The notes: generated by a model from the letters alone, not told the origin. Counted from the stretch's first letter, positions 33,314-42,317 are shown. The stretch: 64,000 nucleotides of DNA from Variovorax sp. OV329 (GCF_900114785.1 NZ_FOUG01000002.1:124001-188000); one strand, 5' to 3'. Numbers and translations: made by a program.

Positions 33314-34009
33314 ATGTTCCACGATGCCGCGCCGAGCGCGCTCAACCCGGTCTATCCAAGGCCGGCTGGTCCTGCCGCCAGGGATCGTCCCGGGCTGCAA
33401 CAGGACCGAAAGACCGACACCGACATGTGCGGGGCGCGATCGGCGCCCCTGCAAACGCTGTTCATCTCCGGCCCCAACGGCGAATACCGGCTGGGCGATC
33501 CGATGCTGATCCACGACCTGGCGCTGCTTCTGGGGACGATCGAGGCGCCAGTCATCAGTCGTGATCGATCGATCGTGCATCTCGGGCGCTTCTCCCCATC
33601 GCCCTCGGTTCCCGAAGGACAGCATCGTCAGTTCGCGCCGCTGTTGCTGGTGGAGGCCATCATGTTCGTCGCGCAGCGATTCCGCGACGTCGGGAGCGTC
33701 CACTTCACCCTGGAGCCACCGGTCGAGATTCGCGATGGCGAATTTGCAGGAGCTCTGTCGCGGCTGGCGCTGCTGGAGCGAAGCGGCGCGACCGACCTGC
33801 AGATGACCCCGGGCCGGGATCCAGTCCTGCTCGGCAGCTTCGTGGTTCAGGGCGCGTGGAATTACAGCGGCTTCAACCTGGCTGCACTGGCTGCAGAGCT
33901 GTTCGAGCAACGCGCGCTCTACGCCCGGATGCGCGATGCCCCTGCCACCAGGCAGACGGATCCTGCAGGCCGTTGGCTGGGACGGCAGTGGACCCGGCTG
34001 AAGCCCTGA
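33314..34009 (+). CDS. Hypothetical protein
   Basis: A protein of about 231 residues with no recognised domain. It has no signal peptide or membrane segment. AGGA sits 6 bases before the ATG at 33314; a later start at 33425 (MCGARS) is possible. Alternating hydrophobic and charged segments in the middle (HQFAPLLLVEAIMFVAQRF-like) look like a globular alpha/beta protein. The frame stays open for its full length and codon use fits its neighbours, but function is unknown. Confidence 0.5.
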   Translation: MFHDAAPSALNPVYPRPAGPAARDRPGLQQDRKTDTDMCGARSAPLQTLFISGPNGEYRLGDPMLIHDLALLLGTIEAPVISRDRSIVHLGRFSPSPSVPEGQHRQFAPLLLVEAIMFVAQRFRDVGSVHFTLEPPVEIRDGEFAGALSRLALLERSGATDLQMTPGRDPVLLGSFVVQGAWNYSGFNLAALAAELFEQRALYARMRDAPATRQTDPAGRWLGRQWTRLKP

Positions 34010-34023
34010 GGATGCACCCAGGC

Positions 34024-34953
34024 TTAGTGACCGGCTTCTGCGCGAGCGCGGCCCTGCGAACTGGCACGCAGGCTGCGCTTCAGGGCCAGTCGGCGGATGT
34101 CCGCCGCCAGCGCCTTCACCGCCGGACCCGGATTGCGCTCGCGCCGCCACAGCAGGCCCGGCGTGCGCAGCGGCGTGGGACTCTCCAGCGGCACCACGCA
34201 GATGTCGCTGCGCGCCGGTAGCGCATGCTCCGACACGATGGCCGCCAGCCGCGTGTGCGCCACCAGCGCGATCATGGGCGAGACCGCATCCATCTCCGCC
34301 GCCACCACCGGCTCGGCGCCGCAGCTGCGAAAGCATTCGTCCAGCATGGCGCGCGTGGCGAACTTGGCCGGCAGCATCACCATGCGCTGCTTGTGCAGTT
34401 CCACCATGCGCACGCGCTTGCGGCTGGCCAGCGGATGCTCGGCCGACACCACCAGCACCATTTCCTCGCTGTGCAGGGGCTCGAACCAGAGCCTGTCGGC
34501 GTCCGCCGGCTGGTAGGACACGCCGATGTCCAGCGTGCCCGCCAGCAGCCCCCCGGCAATGGCCTCGGCCGAGAGCTCGTGCACCGACACCTTCACGTTG
34601 GGGCGCCTGGCCATGAAGCGACCCAGGCACTCGGGCAAGAAGTCCATGTTGAAGGTGGGCGTCGCGCCGATGCGCACCTCGCCCGCCAGCGCGTCGGAGG
34701 CGCGGCTGAGCTCGCTCAGGCCCTGGTCCACCTCGCGCAGCGCCTTGGCCGCATAGCCCAGGAAGGTCTCGCCCGCCTCGGTGAGCAGCACCTTGCGCCC
34801 GATGCGGTCGAACAGTGGGTGGCCCAGCTCGTCCTCGAGCTGGCGGATCTGGTGCGACAGGGTGGACTGGGTGACGTGAACCCGCTCGGCGGCACGCGTG
34901 AAGTTGAGACATTCCGCGAGCGCGGCGAAGTAGCGCAGGTGGCGAAGTTCCAT
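34024..34953 (-). CDS. LysR family regulator of intradiol dioxygenase locus
   Basis: A 309-residue LysR protein with HTH at residues 1-60 (LRYFAALAECLNFTRAAERV, VTQSTLSHQIRQLEDELG) and a ligand-binding domain with LDIGVSYQPADADRLWFEPL. It is of the CynR/CbbR-like subgroup. It diverges from the intradiol dioxygenase gene at 35110 with a 156-bp shared control region, so it is probably its regulator. The C-terminus is basic and extends past the usual end. Confidence 0.9.
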   Translation of the reverse strand: MELRHLRYFAALAECLNFTRAAERVHVTQSTLSHQIRQLEDELGHPLFDRIGRKVLLTEAGETFLGYAAKALREVDQGLSELSRASDALAGEVRIGATPTFNMDFLPECLGRFMARRPNVKVSVHELSAEAIAGGLLAGTLDIGVSYQPADADRLWFEPLHSEEMVLVVSAEHPLASRKRVRMVELHKQRMVMLPAKFATRAMLDECFRSCGAEPVVAAEMDAVSPMIALVAHTRLAAIVSEHALPARSDICVVPLESPTPLRTPGLLWRRERNPGPAVKALAADIRRLALKRSLRASSQGRARAEAGH

Positions 34954-34986
34954 GGATTGCCGGCAGCGGCCAGGGTAAATGCAGGT

Positions 34987-35000
34987 CCGGGCTTGCCCGG
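34987..35000. promoter_or_regulatory. Palindrome in the LysR/dioxygenase control region
   Basis: CCGGGC-TT-GCCCGG, a perfect 6-bp inverted repeat 34 bp from the LysR ATG and 109 bp from the dioxygenase ATG. It could be a LysR operator half or a hairpin in the lysR leader. Confidence 0.3.
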
Positions 35001-35109
35001 TTTGCCGGGAAACTATCGTCCGTATCGATCGAATGTATCGAAGAACATCATTTTTGTCACAGCCCATCTTTGGATATGGTCGCTGCACAAAGACAGGAGA
35101 CATGCCCCG

Positions 35110-36003
35110 ATGACCGCACACGAACCCACTGTCCAGAGCCTCACGAAAGAGGTGCTCGCCACCCTTGAAGGCTGCAAGGACGAGCGCTTCAGGTTCCTCA
35201 TGAGCGAGCTGATCCAGCACCTGCACGACTACGTGCGCAAGGTGGATCTCAAGCCCGAGGAATGGATGGCGGCCCTGCAGTTCCTCACTGCCACCGGCCA
35301 GACCTGCGACGACAAGCGCCAGGAGTTCATCCTGCTGTCGGACACGCTGGGCGTGTCGATGATGGTGGTGGCGCTGGCGCAGGCCCGCGCCTCGGCCAGC
35401 GAGCGCGCCGCCACGCCCGCCACCGAGGCGACCGTGCAAGGCCCGTACTACTGGGAAGGCGCACCCGATCGCGACCTGGGCGAGGACATCGCCGTCGGCG
35501 TGCCCGGCGAGCCGGCCTTCTACGCCGGCCGCGTCACCGACACCGAGGGCCGCCCCATCGCCAACGCGGTGCTGGACGTGTGGTCCGGCGACGGCGAAGG
35601 CGTGTACGACATGCAGATCGAAGGCCCGGCCCAGATGCGCGCGCGCGGGCGCCTGCGCACCGACGCGCAGGGCCGCTACTGGTTCTGGTCGATCCGCCCG
35701 AGCTACTACCCCATTCCGATGGACGGCCCGGTGGGCAGCATGATCGAGCGCATGGGCCGCGACTGCAACCGGCCCGGCCACATCCACATGATCGTCTCGG
35801 CCGAGGGCCACGTGCCGGTGACCACCCACCTCTTCGTGGCCGACAGCCCCTACCTGCAGACCGACGTGGTGTTCGGCGTGCGCGACAGCCTGATCGTGCC
35901 CTTCGAGCAGCGCCCCGCCGGCACCGCGGACGATGGCCGCGAGATGCCGCGTCCCTACTGGACTGCGCACTACGATTTCCGCCTGGCACCGTCCGCCGGC
36001 TGA
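35110..36003 (+). CDS. Intradiol ring-cleavage dioxygenase, hydroxyquinol/catechol type
   Basis: A 297-residue non-haem Fe(III) dioxygenase that opens catechol or hydroxyquinol between the two hydroxyls. An N-terminal helical dimerisation domain (about 1-105) precedes the catalytic beta-sandwich. Iron ligands are visible as Tyr166, Tyr200 (YYPIPMDGP), His224 and His226 (RPGHIHM). Length and the YPIPxDGP block are closest to hydroxyquinol 1,2-dioxygenases. AGGAGA lies about 9 bases before the ATG. An FMN reductase gene follows after 11 bp. Substrate not determined by sequence alone. Confidence 0.93.
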   Translation: MTAHEPTVQSLTKEVLATLEGCKDERFRFLMSELIQHLHDYVRKVDLKPEEWMAALQFLTATGQTCDDKRQEFILLSDTLGVSMMVVALAQARASASERAATPATEATVQGPYYWEGAPDRDLGEDIAVGVPGEPAFYAGRVTDTEGRPIANAVLDVWSGDGEGVYDMQIEGPAQMRARGRLRTDAQGRYWFWSIRPSYYPIPMDGPVGSMIERMGRDCNRPGHIHMIVSAEGHVPVTTHLFVADSPYLQTDVVFGVRDSLIVPFEQRPAGTADDGREMPRPYWTAHYDFRLAPSAG

Positions 36004-36014
36004 GCGCAAGACCC

Positions 36015-36593
36015 ATGAGCGAACCCACGACCCGCCCCGTCCTCCACACCATCGTCTGCAGCACGCGCCCCGGCCGCATCGGCAGTACCGTGGGCACATG
36101 GGCCAATGAGCAGGCAGGCGCGCACGGCGGCTTCGACGCGCAGCTGATCGAGCTGGCCGACTTCGCGCTGCCGGTGTTCGACGAGCCCGAGCATCCGCGC
36201 TTCGGCCGCTACCAGCACGAGCACACCAGACGCTGGAGCGCCAGCGTGGCCGGCGCCGATGCCTTCGTGTTCGTGATGCCCGAGTACAACTACGCGCCCA
36301 CCCCGGCCTGGCTCAATGCCATGACCTACCTGGTGCGCGAGTGGCACTACAAGCCCGCCGCCTTCGTGAGCTACGGCGCCGTCTCGGGCGGCATGCGCAG
36401 CGTGCAGATGGCCAAGCAGATCCTCACCACCTTCAAGATGGTGCCGATGCTCGAGGGCGTGGTGCTGCCCTGGGTGGCGCAGAAGGTGGAGGCGGGACGC
36501 CTCAACGTGCCGGCCGACACCGACGCCGCGGCCGGCGCGATGCTCGACGAGCTGCTGCGCTGGGCCCAGGTACTGCCCGCCCTGCGGCGCTGA
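36015..36593 (+). CDS. NADPH-dependent FMN reductase family protein
   Basis: A 192-residue flavodoxin-like protein. The FMN-binding loop is STRPGRIGSTVGTW, and PEYNYAPTPAWLNAMTYL is the family signature, followed by YGAVSGGMRS. It probably reduces a quinone or supplies reduced flavin. It follows the intradiol dioxygenase gene by 11 bp, suggesting co-expression, perhaps to keep hydroxyquinol-like substrates reduced. Confidence 0.9.
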   Translation: MSEPTTRPVLHTIVCSTRPGRIGSTVGTWANEQAGAHGGFDAQLIELADFALPVFDEPEHPRFGRYQHEHTRRWSASVAGADAFVFVMPEYNYAPTPAWLNAMTYLVREWHYKPAAFVSYGAVSGGMRSVQMAKQILTTFKMVPMLEGVVLPWVAQKVEAGRLNVPADTDAAAGAMLDELLRWAQVLPALRR

Positions 36594-36634
36594 TGCCGGG
36601 CGCAGCGCACGTGCGGCGTCTATAGACTCGTCGC

Positions 36635-37117
36635 ATGCGCCGACTCGCCACGCCCCAGGACATCGAAGCCGTCCACGCCATCTACTCGCACGAGCAGGTA
36701 CTGCCCTTCCTCACCTACGAGCGCATGCCGCTCGAAGACTTCCGCCCCATCTACCAGCAGCTGCTGGACAGCCGCTGCTTCTACATCTGGGACGCAGCTG
36801 GCGAGGTGGCCGGCTTCTACAAGTGCACGCGCCTGCCGGGCCGCGTGAGCCATGTCGGGCAGCTGGGCACGCTGGCGGTGGACCCGCGCCGCCACGGCCA
36901 GGGCGTGGCGCAGGCCATGATCGGCGATGCCATCGAACGCCTGAGGGCCGAGGGCATCCGCCGCGTCGAGCTCTACGCCGAGGCCGACAACGAGCGTGGC
37001 CTGCGCTTCTACAGGAAGCTCGGCTTCGTCGAGGAAGGCCGGCTGCGCGACTTCTACAAGCGCGCCGACCAGCAGCACTACGTCGACGAGCTGGTGATGG
37101 GCCTGCTGCTGCGCTGA
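36635..37117 (+). CDS. GNAT family N-acetyltransferase
   Basis: A 160-residue acetyltransferase with the acetyl-CoA-binding block HVGQLGTLAVDPRRHGQGVAQA at about residues 70-92 and the C-terminal RFYRKLGFVEEGRLRDFYKR motif. It resembles RimJ/RimL or phosphinothricin acetyltransferase-like enzymes. It converges on the LacI gene with 9 bp between stops. Substrate unknown. Confidence 0.9.
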   Translation: MRRLATPQDIEAVHAIYSHEQVLPFLTYERMPLEDFRPIYQQLLDSRCFYIWDAAGEVAGFYKCTRLPGRVSHVGQLGTLAVDPRRHGQGVAQAMIGDAIERLRAEGIRRVELYAEADNERGLRFYRKLGFVEEGRLRDFYKRADQQHYVDELVMGLLLR

Positions 37118-37126
37118 CGCAGGAAG

Positions 37127-38176
37127 CTAGCGGGCGGCCCGGCCCTTTTCGGCCGCGGGCGCCTGCGTCGACGAGCGCACCACCAGCTCCGGGCGCAGCA
37201 CCACGGTGGAAGCCGAGAGCGAGCGGCCCTCGATCTCGTCGAACAGCATCTCGGCCGCGCGCCAGCCCAGTTCGCGGTGCGGCAGGCGGATGGTGGTGAG
37301 CGGGGGCTCCACCATGTCGACCAGCGGCATGTCGTTGTGGCCGGTGACCGAGATGTCCTGCGGCACGCGCAGCCCCACGCTTCGCAACTCGTCGTAGGCG
37401 CCCAGGGCCACCAGGTCGTTGCAGCACACCAGCGCCTGCGGCCGCTTGCCCGGTGCCGCCAGCAGCGCGCGCATGGCGGCGCGGCCGGCCTCGCGGCTGT
37501 AGCTGTCGCACTCGATCACGCAGGCCGGCGCCAGGCCGTGGTCGCGCAGGACCTGCTCGAAGCCTTGCCGGCGGCCCACGCCGGTGGGCACGCTCTGCGG
37601 CCCCGCCAGGTGCGCGATGCGGCGATGGCCCAGGGCCAGCAGGTGCTCCACCGCCAGCTTCATGGCCAGCCGGTCGTCGCTCACCACGGCTGCGAGCTGC
37701 CCGCTCTCGTCCGCGCGATTGACCAGCACCGTGTGCATGCCCACGCGCGAGAGGTAGGCAAGCAGCGGGTCGTCGCGCAGGGCGATGGCGTTGACCAGGC
37801 CGTCGACCTGCTGGGCCAGCATGCGCTCCACGATGGGCGGCGCCAGGACCGGGTCGGCCACGTTGGCGACGAAGACGAAGTAGCCGCGCGCCGCGGCACT
37901 TGCCTCGATGCCCTGCAGGATGGGCGGGAACACCGGATTGGTGATGTCGGGCACCAGCACGCCGATGGTGTGGGTGCGGCCGGTGCGCAGCGCCGAGGCG
38001 GCGCGATTGGGCCGGTAGCCCAGCCGCTGCGCCGCGGCCTCCACGACTTGCAGAACCTCTTCGCTGATCAACCCGCGCTTGGTCGGGCTGAGTGCGCGCG
38101 ACACGGTCGAGACATGCACCCCTGCCGCCTCGGCCACTTCGCGGATGGTCACTGCCGGAAGCGGAGGGTTGGCCAT
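37127..38176 (-). CDS. LacI family repressor of the BKACE/dioxygenase operon
   Basis: A 349-residue LacI protein. The N-terminal HTH is TIREVAEAAGVHVSTVSRAL at about 10-29 with a hinge near RPNRAASALRTGRT, followed by a periplasmic-binding-like effector domain (IGVLVPDITNPVFPPI). It diverges from the intradiol dioxygenase gene at 38308. LacI-type operators lie just before both genes, so it likely represses the operon and itself. The effector is probably a pathway substrate. Confidence 0.93.
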   Translation of the reverse strand: MANPPLPAVTIREVAEAAGVHVSTVSRALSPTKRGLISEEVLQVVEAAAQRLGYRPNRAASALRTGRTHTIGVLVPDITNPVFPPILQGIEASAAARGYFVFVANVADPVLAPPIVERMLAQQVDGLVNAIALRDDPLLAYLSRVGMHTVLVNRADESGQLAAVVSDDRLAMKLAVEHLLALGHRRIAHLAGPQSVPTGVGRRQGFEQVLRDHGLAPACVIECDSYSREAGRAAMRALLAAPGKRPQALVCCNDLVALGAYDELRSVGLRVPQDISVTGHNDMPLVDMVEPPLTTIRLPHRELGWRAAEMLFDEIEGRSLSASTVVLRPELVVRSSTQAPAAEKGRAAR

Positions 38177-38180
38177 TTAA

Positions 38181-38194
38181 TGCAAACGATTGAA
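38181..38194. promoter_or_regulatory. LacI-type operator near the lacI-family gene start
   Basis: TGCAAACGATTGAA, an imperfect match to the perfect operator at 38283, placed 4 bp before the repressor ATG. Suggests autoregulation. Confidence 0.6.
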
Positions 38195-38282
38195 CAAATC
38201 AAGGCACCGAGTATAGCCAGGCTTGCTTGAAGGATTCTCGACTTCCCTATTGCGCTGATGCCAAGTCTTGCTGCACGATCTA

Positions 38283-38296
38283 TGCAAACGTTTGCA
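38283..38296. promoter_or_regulatory. Perfect LacI-family operator
   Basis: TGCAAACGTTTGCA is a full 14-bp palindrome with the central CG typical of LacI/GalR sites. It lies 11 bp before the dioxygenase ATG, with its right end touching the AGGA ribosome binding site. Binding there would block transcription or ribosome access. Confidence 0.85.
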
Positions 38297-38307
38297 GGAA
38301 CCACCCC

Positions 38308-39174
38308 ATGAACATCGTCACCACCCCCGAATCGGTACTCGGCATCGCGCTGGATGCCATGTCGCGCACGCCCGACGAGCGCCTTCGCACCGTCATGAGC
38401 GCGCTCACGCGGCATCTGCACAAATTCGTGCGGGAGGTGAGCCTGAGCGAAGAGGAATTCGAGCGCGCACTGCAGTTCATCGTGCAGATCGGCCAGGCCA
38501 CCAACGCCAGCAAGAACGAGGTGGTGCTGGCGGCCGACCTGCTGGGTGTCTCCACCCTGGTGGCGCTGCTGAACAACCAGGACCCGCAAGGCGAATCGCC
38601 GGCCGCGCTGCTCGGCCCCTTCTGGCGCGCCAACGCGCCGCATTGCGACACTGGCGAATCGATTGCACGCTCGGACACCGAAGGCGCTGCGCTGTCGGTG
38701 CGCGGCGTGGTGCGCGATGCGCAAGGCCGCCCGCTGGCCGGCGCCACGGTCGACGCCTGGCAGGCCTCGCCGGTCGGCCTGTACGAGAACCAGGACCCGC
38801 AGCAATGCGACATGAACCTGCGCGGGCGCTTCCAGACCGACAGCGAGGGCCGCTTCCACTTCCGCACCGTCCGGCCGGCCGGCTACCCGGTGCCCACGGA
38901 CGGCCCCTGCGGCGAGCTGCTGCACGCGCAGCTGCGCCACCCGAACCGGCCGGCGCACATCCATTTCATGGTGAGCAAGCCGGGGCACAAGGTGCTGGTC
39001 ACGCAGGTGTTCGCGGACGACGACCAGAACCTCGAAAGCGACCCGGTCTTCGGCGTCACGCGCCGGCTCATCGGACGCTTCCAGCCCGGTGCTGACGGCG
39101 CCGAGGCGACGCTGGAGCACGACTTCGTGCTGGAGGCCGGCGAGATGAAGTTCCCGCACGCGCCCATCCCCTGA
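38308..39174 (+). CDS. Intradiol ring-cleavage dioxygenase (LacI-regulated)
   Basis: A 288-residue Fe(III) intradiol dioxygenase with an N-terminal helical domain (about 1-100). The ligands are Tyr159, Tyr193 (GYPVPTDGP), His217 and His219 (RPAHIHF). It is a diverged homologue of the enzyme encoded at 35110. It is the first gene of an operon with an SDR, a BKACE, a quinone oxidoreductase-like enzyme, a cupin and a Bug protein, a set not typical of the beta-ketoadipate pathway. That suggests a substituted catechol or hydroxyquinol substrate. Confidence 0.93.
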   Translation: MNIVTTPESVLGIALDAMSRTPDERLRTVMSALTRHLHKFVREVSLSEEEFERALQFIVQIGQATNASKNEVVLAADLLGVSTLVALLNNQDPQGESPAALLGPFWRANAPHCDTGESIARSDTEGAALSVRGVVRDAQGRPLAGATVDAWQASPVGLYENQDPQQCDMNLRGRFQTDSEGRFHFRTVRPAGYPVPTDGPCGELLHAQLRHPNRPAHIHFMVSKPGHKVLVTQVFADDDQNLESDPVFGVTRRLIGRFQPGADGAEATLEHDFVLEAGEMKFPHAPIP

Positions 39175-39223
39175 TGAATGCCTCACCTCCTCCTTCGATC
39201 CTGAGAAAGCAACGAGCAAACCC

Positions 39224-39991
39224 ATGAGCTTCGACCCTGTTTCCCGGCTGGACGGCAAGGTGGCCGTCATCACCGGTGGCCTGGGCGCCATCGGCTACGC
39301 CAGTGCCCAGCGGCTGGCCGCCCTGGGGGCGAGCTGCGTGCTGCTGCACCGCGGCAGCGCCGCCGACGCCGCCGCGCGCGCCGACGCCCTTCCCTCGGCC
39401 CACGGCCAGCGCCACGCCGAGCTGGTGGCCGACATCGTGGACACGCCCAGCCTGCAGCGCGCGGCCACGCAGGTGGCGCAGCAGTACGGACGCTGTGACA
39501 TCCTGGTCAACAGCGCCGGCCACACGCGGCCGGTGGCCGCCGCGGACCTCGACGGGCTGACCGACGCGCTCATCGACGAGCTCCTGCAGGCCAACTTCCG
39601 CGGCGTGTTCGCCACCATCCGCGCCTTCGTGCCCCTGCTCAAGCAAGGCGGCGACGGCCTGGTGGTCAACGTCTCCTCCATCGCGGGCTTCACCGGCACG
39701 GGCAGCAACCTGGCCTACGTGGCCGCCAAGGCCGGGCTGGACGTGGTGGGCGACGCGCTGGCCAAGGCGCTGGCACCGGCGGTGCGCGTGGTGTCGGTCT
39801 CGCCCGGCGCGGTGGAATCGGCCTTCGTGCCCGGCCGCGGCGAAGACTTCAAGGCAAAGATGGCGCAGACCACGCCACTGGGCCGCATCGGTCTGCCGCA
39901 GGACGTGGCGGCCACGGTCGAGGCACTGGCCACCACGCTGCGCTTCGTCACCGGCACGCGCATCGTGGTCGACGGCGGGAGGCACCTGTGA
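39224..39991 (+). CDS. Short-chain dehydrogenase/reductase
   Basis: A 255-residue classical SDR. The NAD(P)-binding motif is TGGLGAIGYA at about 18-27, the structural motif is NSAGH, and the catalytic Ser-Tyr-Lys appear as NVSSIAGF, then YVAAK. Its TGA overlaps the GTG of the BKACE gene (39988-39991). It likely oxidises or reduces a hydroxyl/keto intermediate in the LacI-controlled pathway. Confidence 0.93.
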   Translation: MSFDPVSRLDGKVAVITGGLGAIGYASAQRLAALGASCVLLHRGSAADAAARADALPSAHGQRHAELVADIVDTPSLQRAATQVAQQYGRCDILVNSAGHTRPVAAADLDGLTDALIDELLQANFRGVFATIRAFVPLLKQGGDGLVVNVSSIAGFTGTGSNLAYVAAKAGLDVVGDALAKALAPAVRVVSVSPGAVESAFVPGRGEDFKAKMAQTTPLGRIGLPQDVAATVEALATTLRFVTGTRIVVDGGRHL

Positions 39992-40878
39992 GCCAGCAGA
40001 ACAAGACCCTCATCACCTGCGCCGTCACCGGCAACCTGGTGAAACCCGAGCAGACGCCGCACCTCCCGATCACGCCCGAGCAGATCGCCAACGAATGCCT
40101 GGCCGCGGCCGAAGCCGGCGCGGGCCAGGTGCACATCCACGTGCGCGACCCCGAGACCGGCCGGCCCTCGATGCAGGTGGAGCTTTACCGCGAAGTGGTG
40201 GAGCGCATCCGCCGCGAGAACCGCGCGCTGGTCATCAACCTCACCACCGGGCCGGGCGGGCGCTTCATCCCCAGCGACGACGACCCCAAGGTCTACGCGC
40301 CGGGCACCAGCCTGCTGCCGCCGGAAAAGCGGGTGGAGCACATCGCGCTGATCAAGCCTGACGTGTGCTCGCTGGACCTCAACACCATGAACTCCGGTCC
40401 GGACGTGGTGATGAACACGCCGAAGAACGTGCGGCGCATGGCCAAGATCATCCGCGAGGCCGGCGTGAAGCCGGAGCTGGAGATCTTCGACTCCGGCGAC
40501 ATCCACATGGCGCTGGACCTGATCGCCGACGGCACGCTGCAGGGGCCGGGCATGTGGACCCTGGTGCTGGGCGTGAAGTACGGCTTCATGCCCACGCCCG
40601 AGACGCTGCTGTACGCACGCAACATGCTGCCGCCCGGCGCCTTCTGGAGCGCGTTCGGCATCGGGCGCATGGAGTTCCCGATCGTGGCGCAGGCCTGGCT
40701 CATGGGCGGGCATGTGCGCGTGGGCATGGAAGACAACATCTACCTGGACAAGGGCGTGCTGGCCACCAGCAACGCGCAGCTCGTGGCCAAGGCGCGCGAC
40801 ATCATCCGCAGCCTGGGCGGCGAAGTGGCCAGCGCGACCGAGGCCCGGCAGATGCTCGGCCTGCCGGGAGGGCATTGA
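39988..40878 (+). CDS. Beta-keto acid cleavage enzyme (BKACE, DUF849)
   Basis: A 296-residue TIM-barrel enzyme of the BKACE family, which condenses a beta-keto acid with acetyl-CoA and cleaves it to acetoacetate and a new CoA ester. The zinc ligands are His49 and His51 in QVHIHVRD, with a Glu near VGMEDN. GRMEFPIVAQAWLMGGHVRVG is family-typical. The start is a GTG overlapping the SDR stop. Placement after an intradiol dioxygenase and an SDR suggests that ring cleavage ends in a beta-keto acid. Confidence 0.93.
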   Translation: MSQQNKTLITCAVTGNLVKPEQTPHLPITPEQIANECLAAAEAGAGQVHIHVRDPETGRPSMQVELYREVVERIRRENRALVINLTTGPGGRFIPSDDDPKVYAPGTSLLPPEKRVEHIALIKPDVCSLDLNTMNSGPDVVMNTPKNVRRMAKIIREAGVKPELEIFDSGDIHMALDLIADGTLQGPGMWTLVLGVKYGFMPTPETLLYARNMLPPGAFWSAFGIGRMEFPIVAQAWLMGGHVRVGMEDNIYLDKGVLATSNAQLVAKARDIIRSLGGEVASATEARQMLGLPGGH

Positions 40879-40879
40879 C

Positions 40880-41884
40880 ATGAACGCACGGCCCGAACTC
40901 CAGGCCACGAATGCGCGCGCGCTGCGCGTGCAGTCGGCCGCCGCGAACCTCGATGCACTGAAGCTCGAACTGGCGCCGCAGGCCGAGCCCGCGGCAGGGC
41001 CCGGCTTCGCCGTGGTACGCGTGGGCGCCGCCGCGGTCAACCCGAGCGACGTGAAGGCCAGCCTGGGCCTGATGCCGCAGGCCGTGTGGCCGCGCACGCC
41101 CGGCCGCGACTTCGCCGGCACGGTGGTGGACGGCCCAGGCGACTGGCTGGGCCGCGAGGTGTACGGCTCCGGCGGCGACATCGGCATCACCCGCGACGGC
41201 TCGCATGCGCGCTTTCTCGTGTTGCCGGTGGCGGCCCTGCGCGAGCGGCCACAACGCATCAGCATGGACGAGGCGGGCGCGGTAGGCGTGCCCTTCGTCA
41301 CCGCCTACGAGGGCTTTCGCCGCAGCGGCATGCCCCGGCCCGGGCATACGGTGCTGGTGCTGGGCGCCAACGGCAAGGTGGGCCAGGCGGCAGTGCAGCT
41401 CGCGGCGCAGGCCGGTGCGCGCGTGATCGCCGTGCAACGCCGGCCCGGCCCCTTCGAGGGCTTTGCCAGCGCACCCGTGGACGCGGTGGACGCCGGCAAC
41501 GGCCAGGTCGCCGAGCAGGTGCGCGAACTGACGGGCGGGCGCGGCGCCGACCTCGTCTACAACACCGTGGGCAGCGCCTACTTCGAGGCGGGCAACAAGT
41601 CGATGGCCAAGGGCGGAACGCAGATCTTCATCGCCACGCACGACCGGGCGGTGCCATTCGACATCTTCGCCTTCTACCGCGGCATGCACACCTACGTGGG
41701 CATCGATTCGCTGGCACTGGACTGCGTGGCCGCCACCGCCCAGCTCGACGCCATGCGGGAGGGCTTCGAGCGCGGCAGCCTCAAGCCCTTTCCCATCGCA
41801 CGGGCCTTCGAGATGGACGAAGCCCCCGAGGCCTACCGGCTGGTGCTCTCGGGCAGCACCGACCGCGTGGTGCTGCGGCCGTGA
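40880..41884 (+). CDS. Quinone oxidoreductase-like MDR-family protein
   Basis: A 334-residue medium-chain dehydrogenase of the zinc-independent quinone oxidoreductase type. The catalytic domain has VNPSDVKASLG and GRDFAGTVVDG; the Rossmann motif is VLGANGKVGQAAVQLA at about 155-170. It lies 1 bp after the BKACE stop in the same operon. It could act as an enoyl reductase (e.g. for a maleylacetate-like double bond) or quinone reductase. Confidence 0.9.
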   Translation: MNARPELQATNARALRVQSAAANLDALKLELAPQAEPAAGPGFAVVRVGAAAVNPSDVKASLGLMPQAVWPRTPGRDFAGTVVDGPGDWLGREVYGSGGDIGITRDGSHARFLVLPVAALRERPQRISMDEAGAVGVPFVTAYEGFRRSGMPRPGHTVLVLGANGKVGQAAVQLAAQAGARVIAVQRRPGPFEGFASAPVDAVDAGNGQVAEQVRELTGGRGADLVYNTVGSAYFEAGNKSMAKGGTQIFIATHDRAVPFDIFAFYRGMHTYVGIDSLALDCVAATAQLDAMREGFERGSLKPFPIARAFEMDEAPEAYRLVLSGSTDRVVLRP

Positions 41885-41906
41885 ACAACCTGGAGGAGAC
41901 GACACC

Positions 41907-42266
41907 ATGCACGTGACCCGGCTGCACGAGGCGCCCGCCTACGAGGCGCCCAACCATTTCGACATGCGCTGCCTGCGGCTGCAGGGCAAGGAAGCCGGAC
42001 CTTCGGTGCAGATGTGGATGGGCATGAGCCAGATCCTGCCCGGCGGCCGCACCGGCCTGGACGAATCGCCCATGGAGAAGCTCTACCTCGTGCTGGAGGG
42101 ACAGCTGCACGTGGTCGGCGAACTCGATGGCGTGCGCGTCGAACACGTGCTGAACCCCTACGACTCCTGCCGCTTCGCACCCGGCGAAAAGCGCCAGCTG
42201 GTCAACAGGAGCAACCGCCCGGTGCTGGTGGCGCTGGTGATGCCCACCACGCCGCCTGCGCCCTGA
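41907..42266 (+). CDS. Small cupin-domain protein
   Basis: A 119-residue single cupin. It has the two beta-barrel motifs around GGRTGLDESPMEKLYLVLEGQL and CRFAPGEKRQLVNRSNRP, but classical His ligands are mostly replaced, so metal binding is uncertain. A strong GGAGGAGA lies ahead of the ATG. As part of the LacI-controlled operon it may be an isomerase or decycling enzyme. Confidence 0.85.
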   Translation: MHVTRLHEAPAYEAPNHFDMRCLRLQGKEAGPSVQMWMGMSQILPGGRTGLDESPMEKLYLVLEGQLHVVGELDGVRVEHVLNPYDSCRFAPGEKRQLVNRSNRPVLVALVMPTTPPAP

Positions 42267-42317
42267 CTCTTTCGATCCCGCCAACAGCAACGACACGACA
42301 ACGAACGGAGACATGAC

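Noticed and set aside
36015..36593. Possible chromate or azo reductase identity for the FMN reductase
   Set aside because: The sequence only supports the general NADPH-dependent FMN reductase family; specific substrate names would be guesses.
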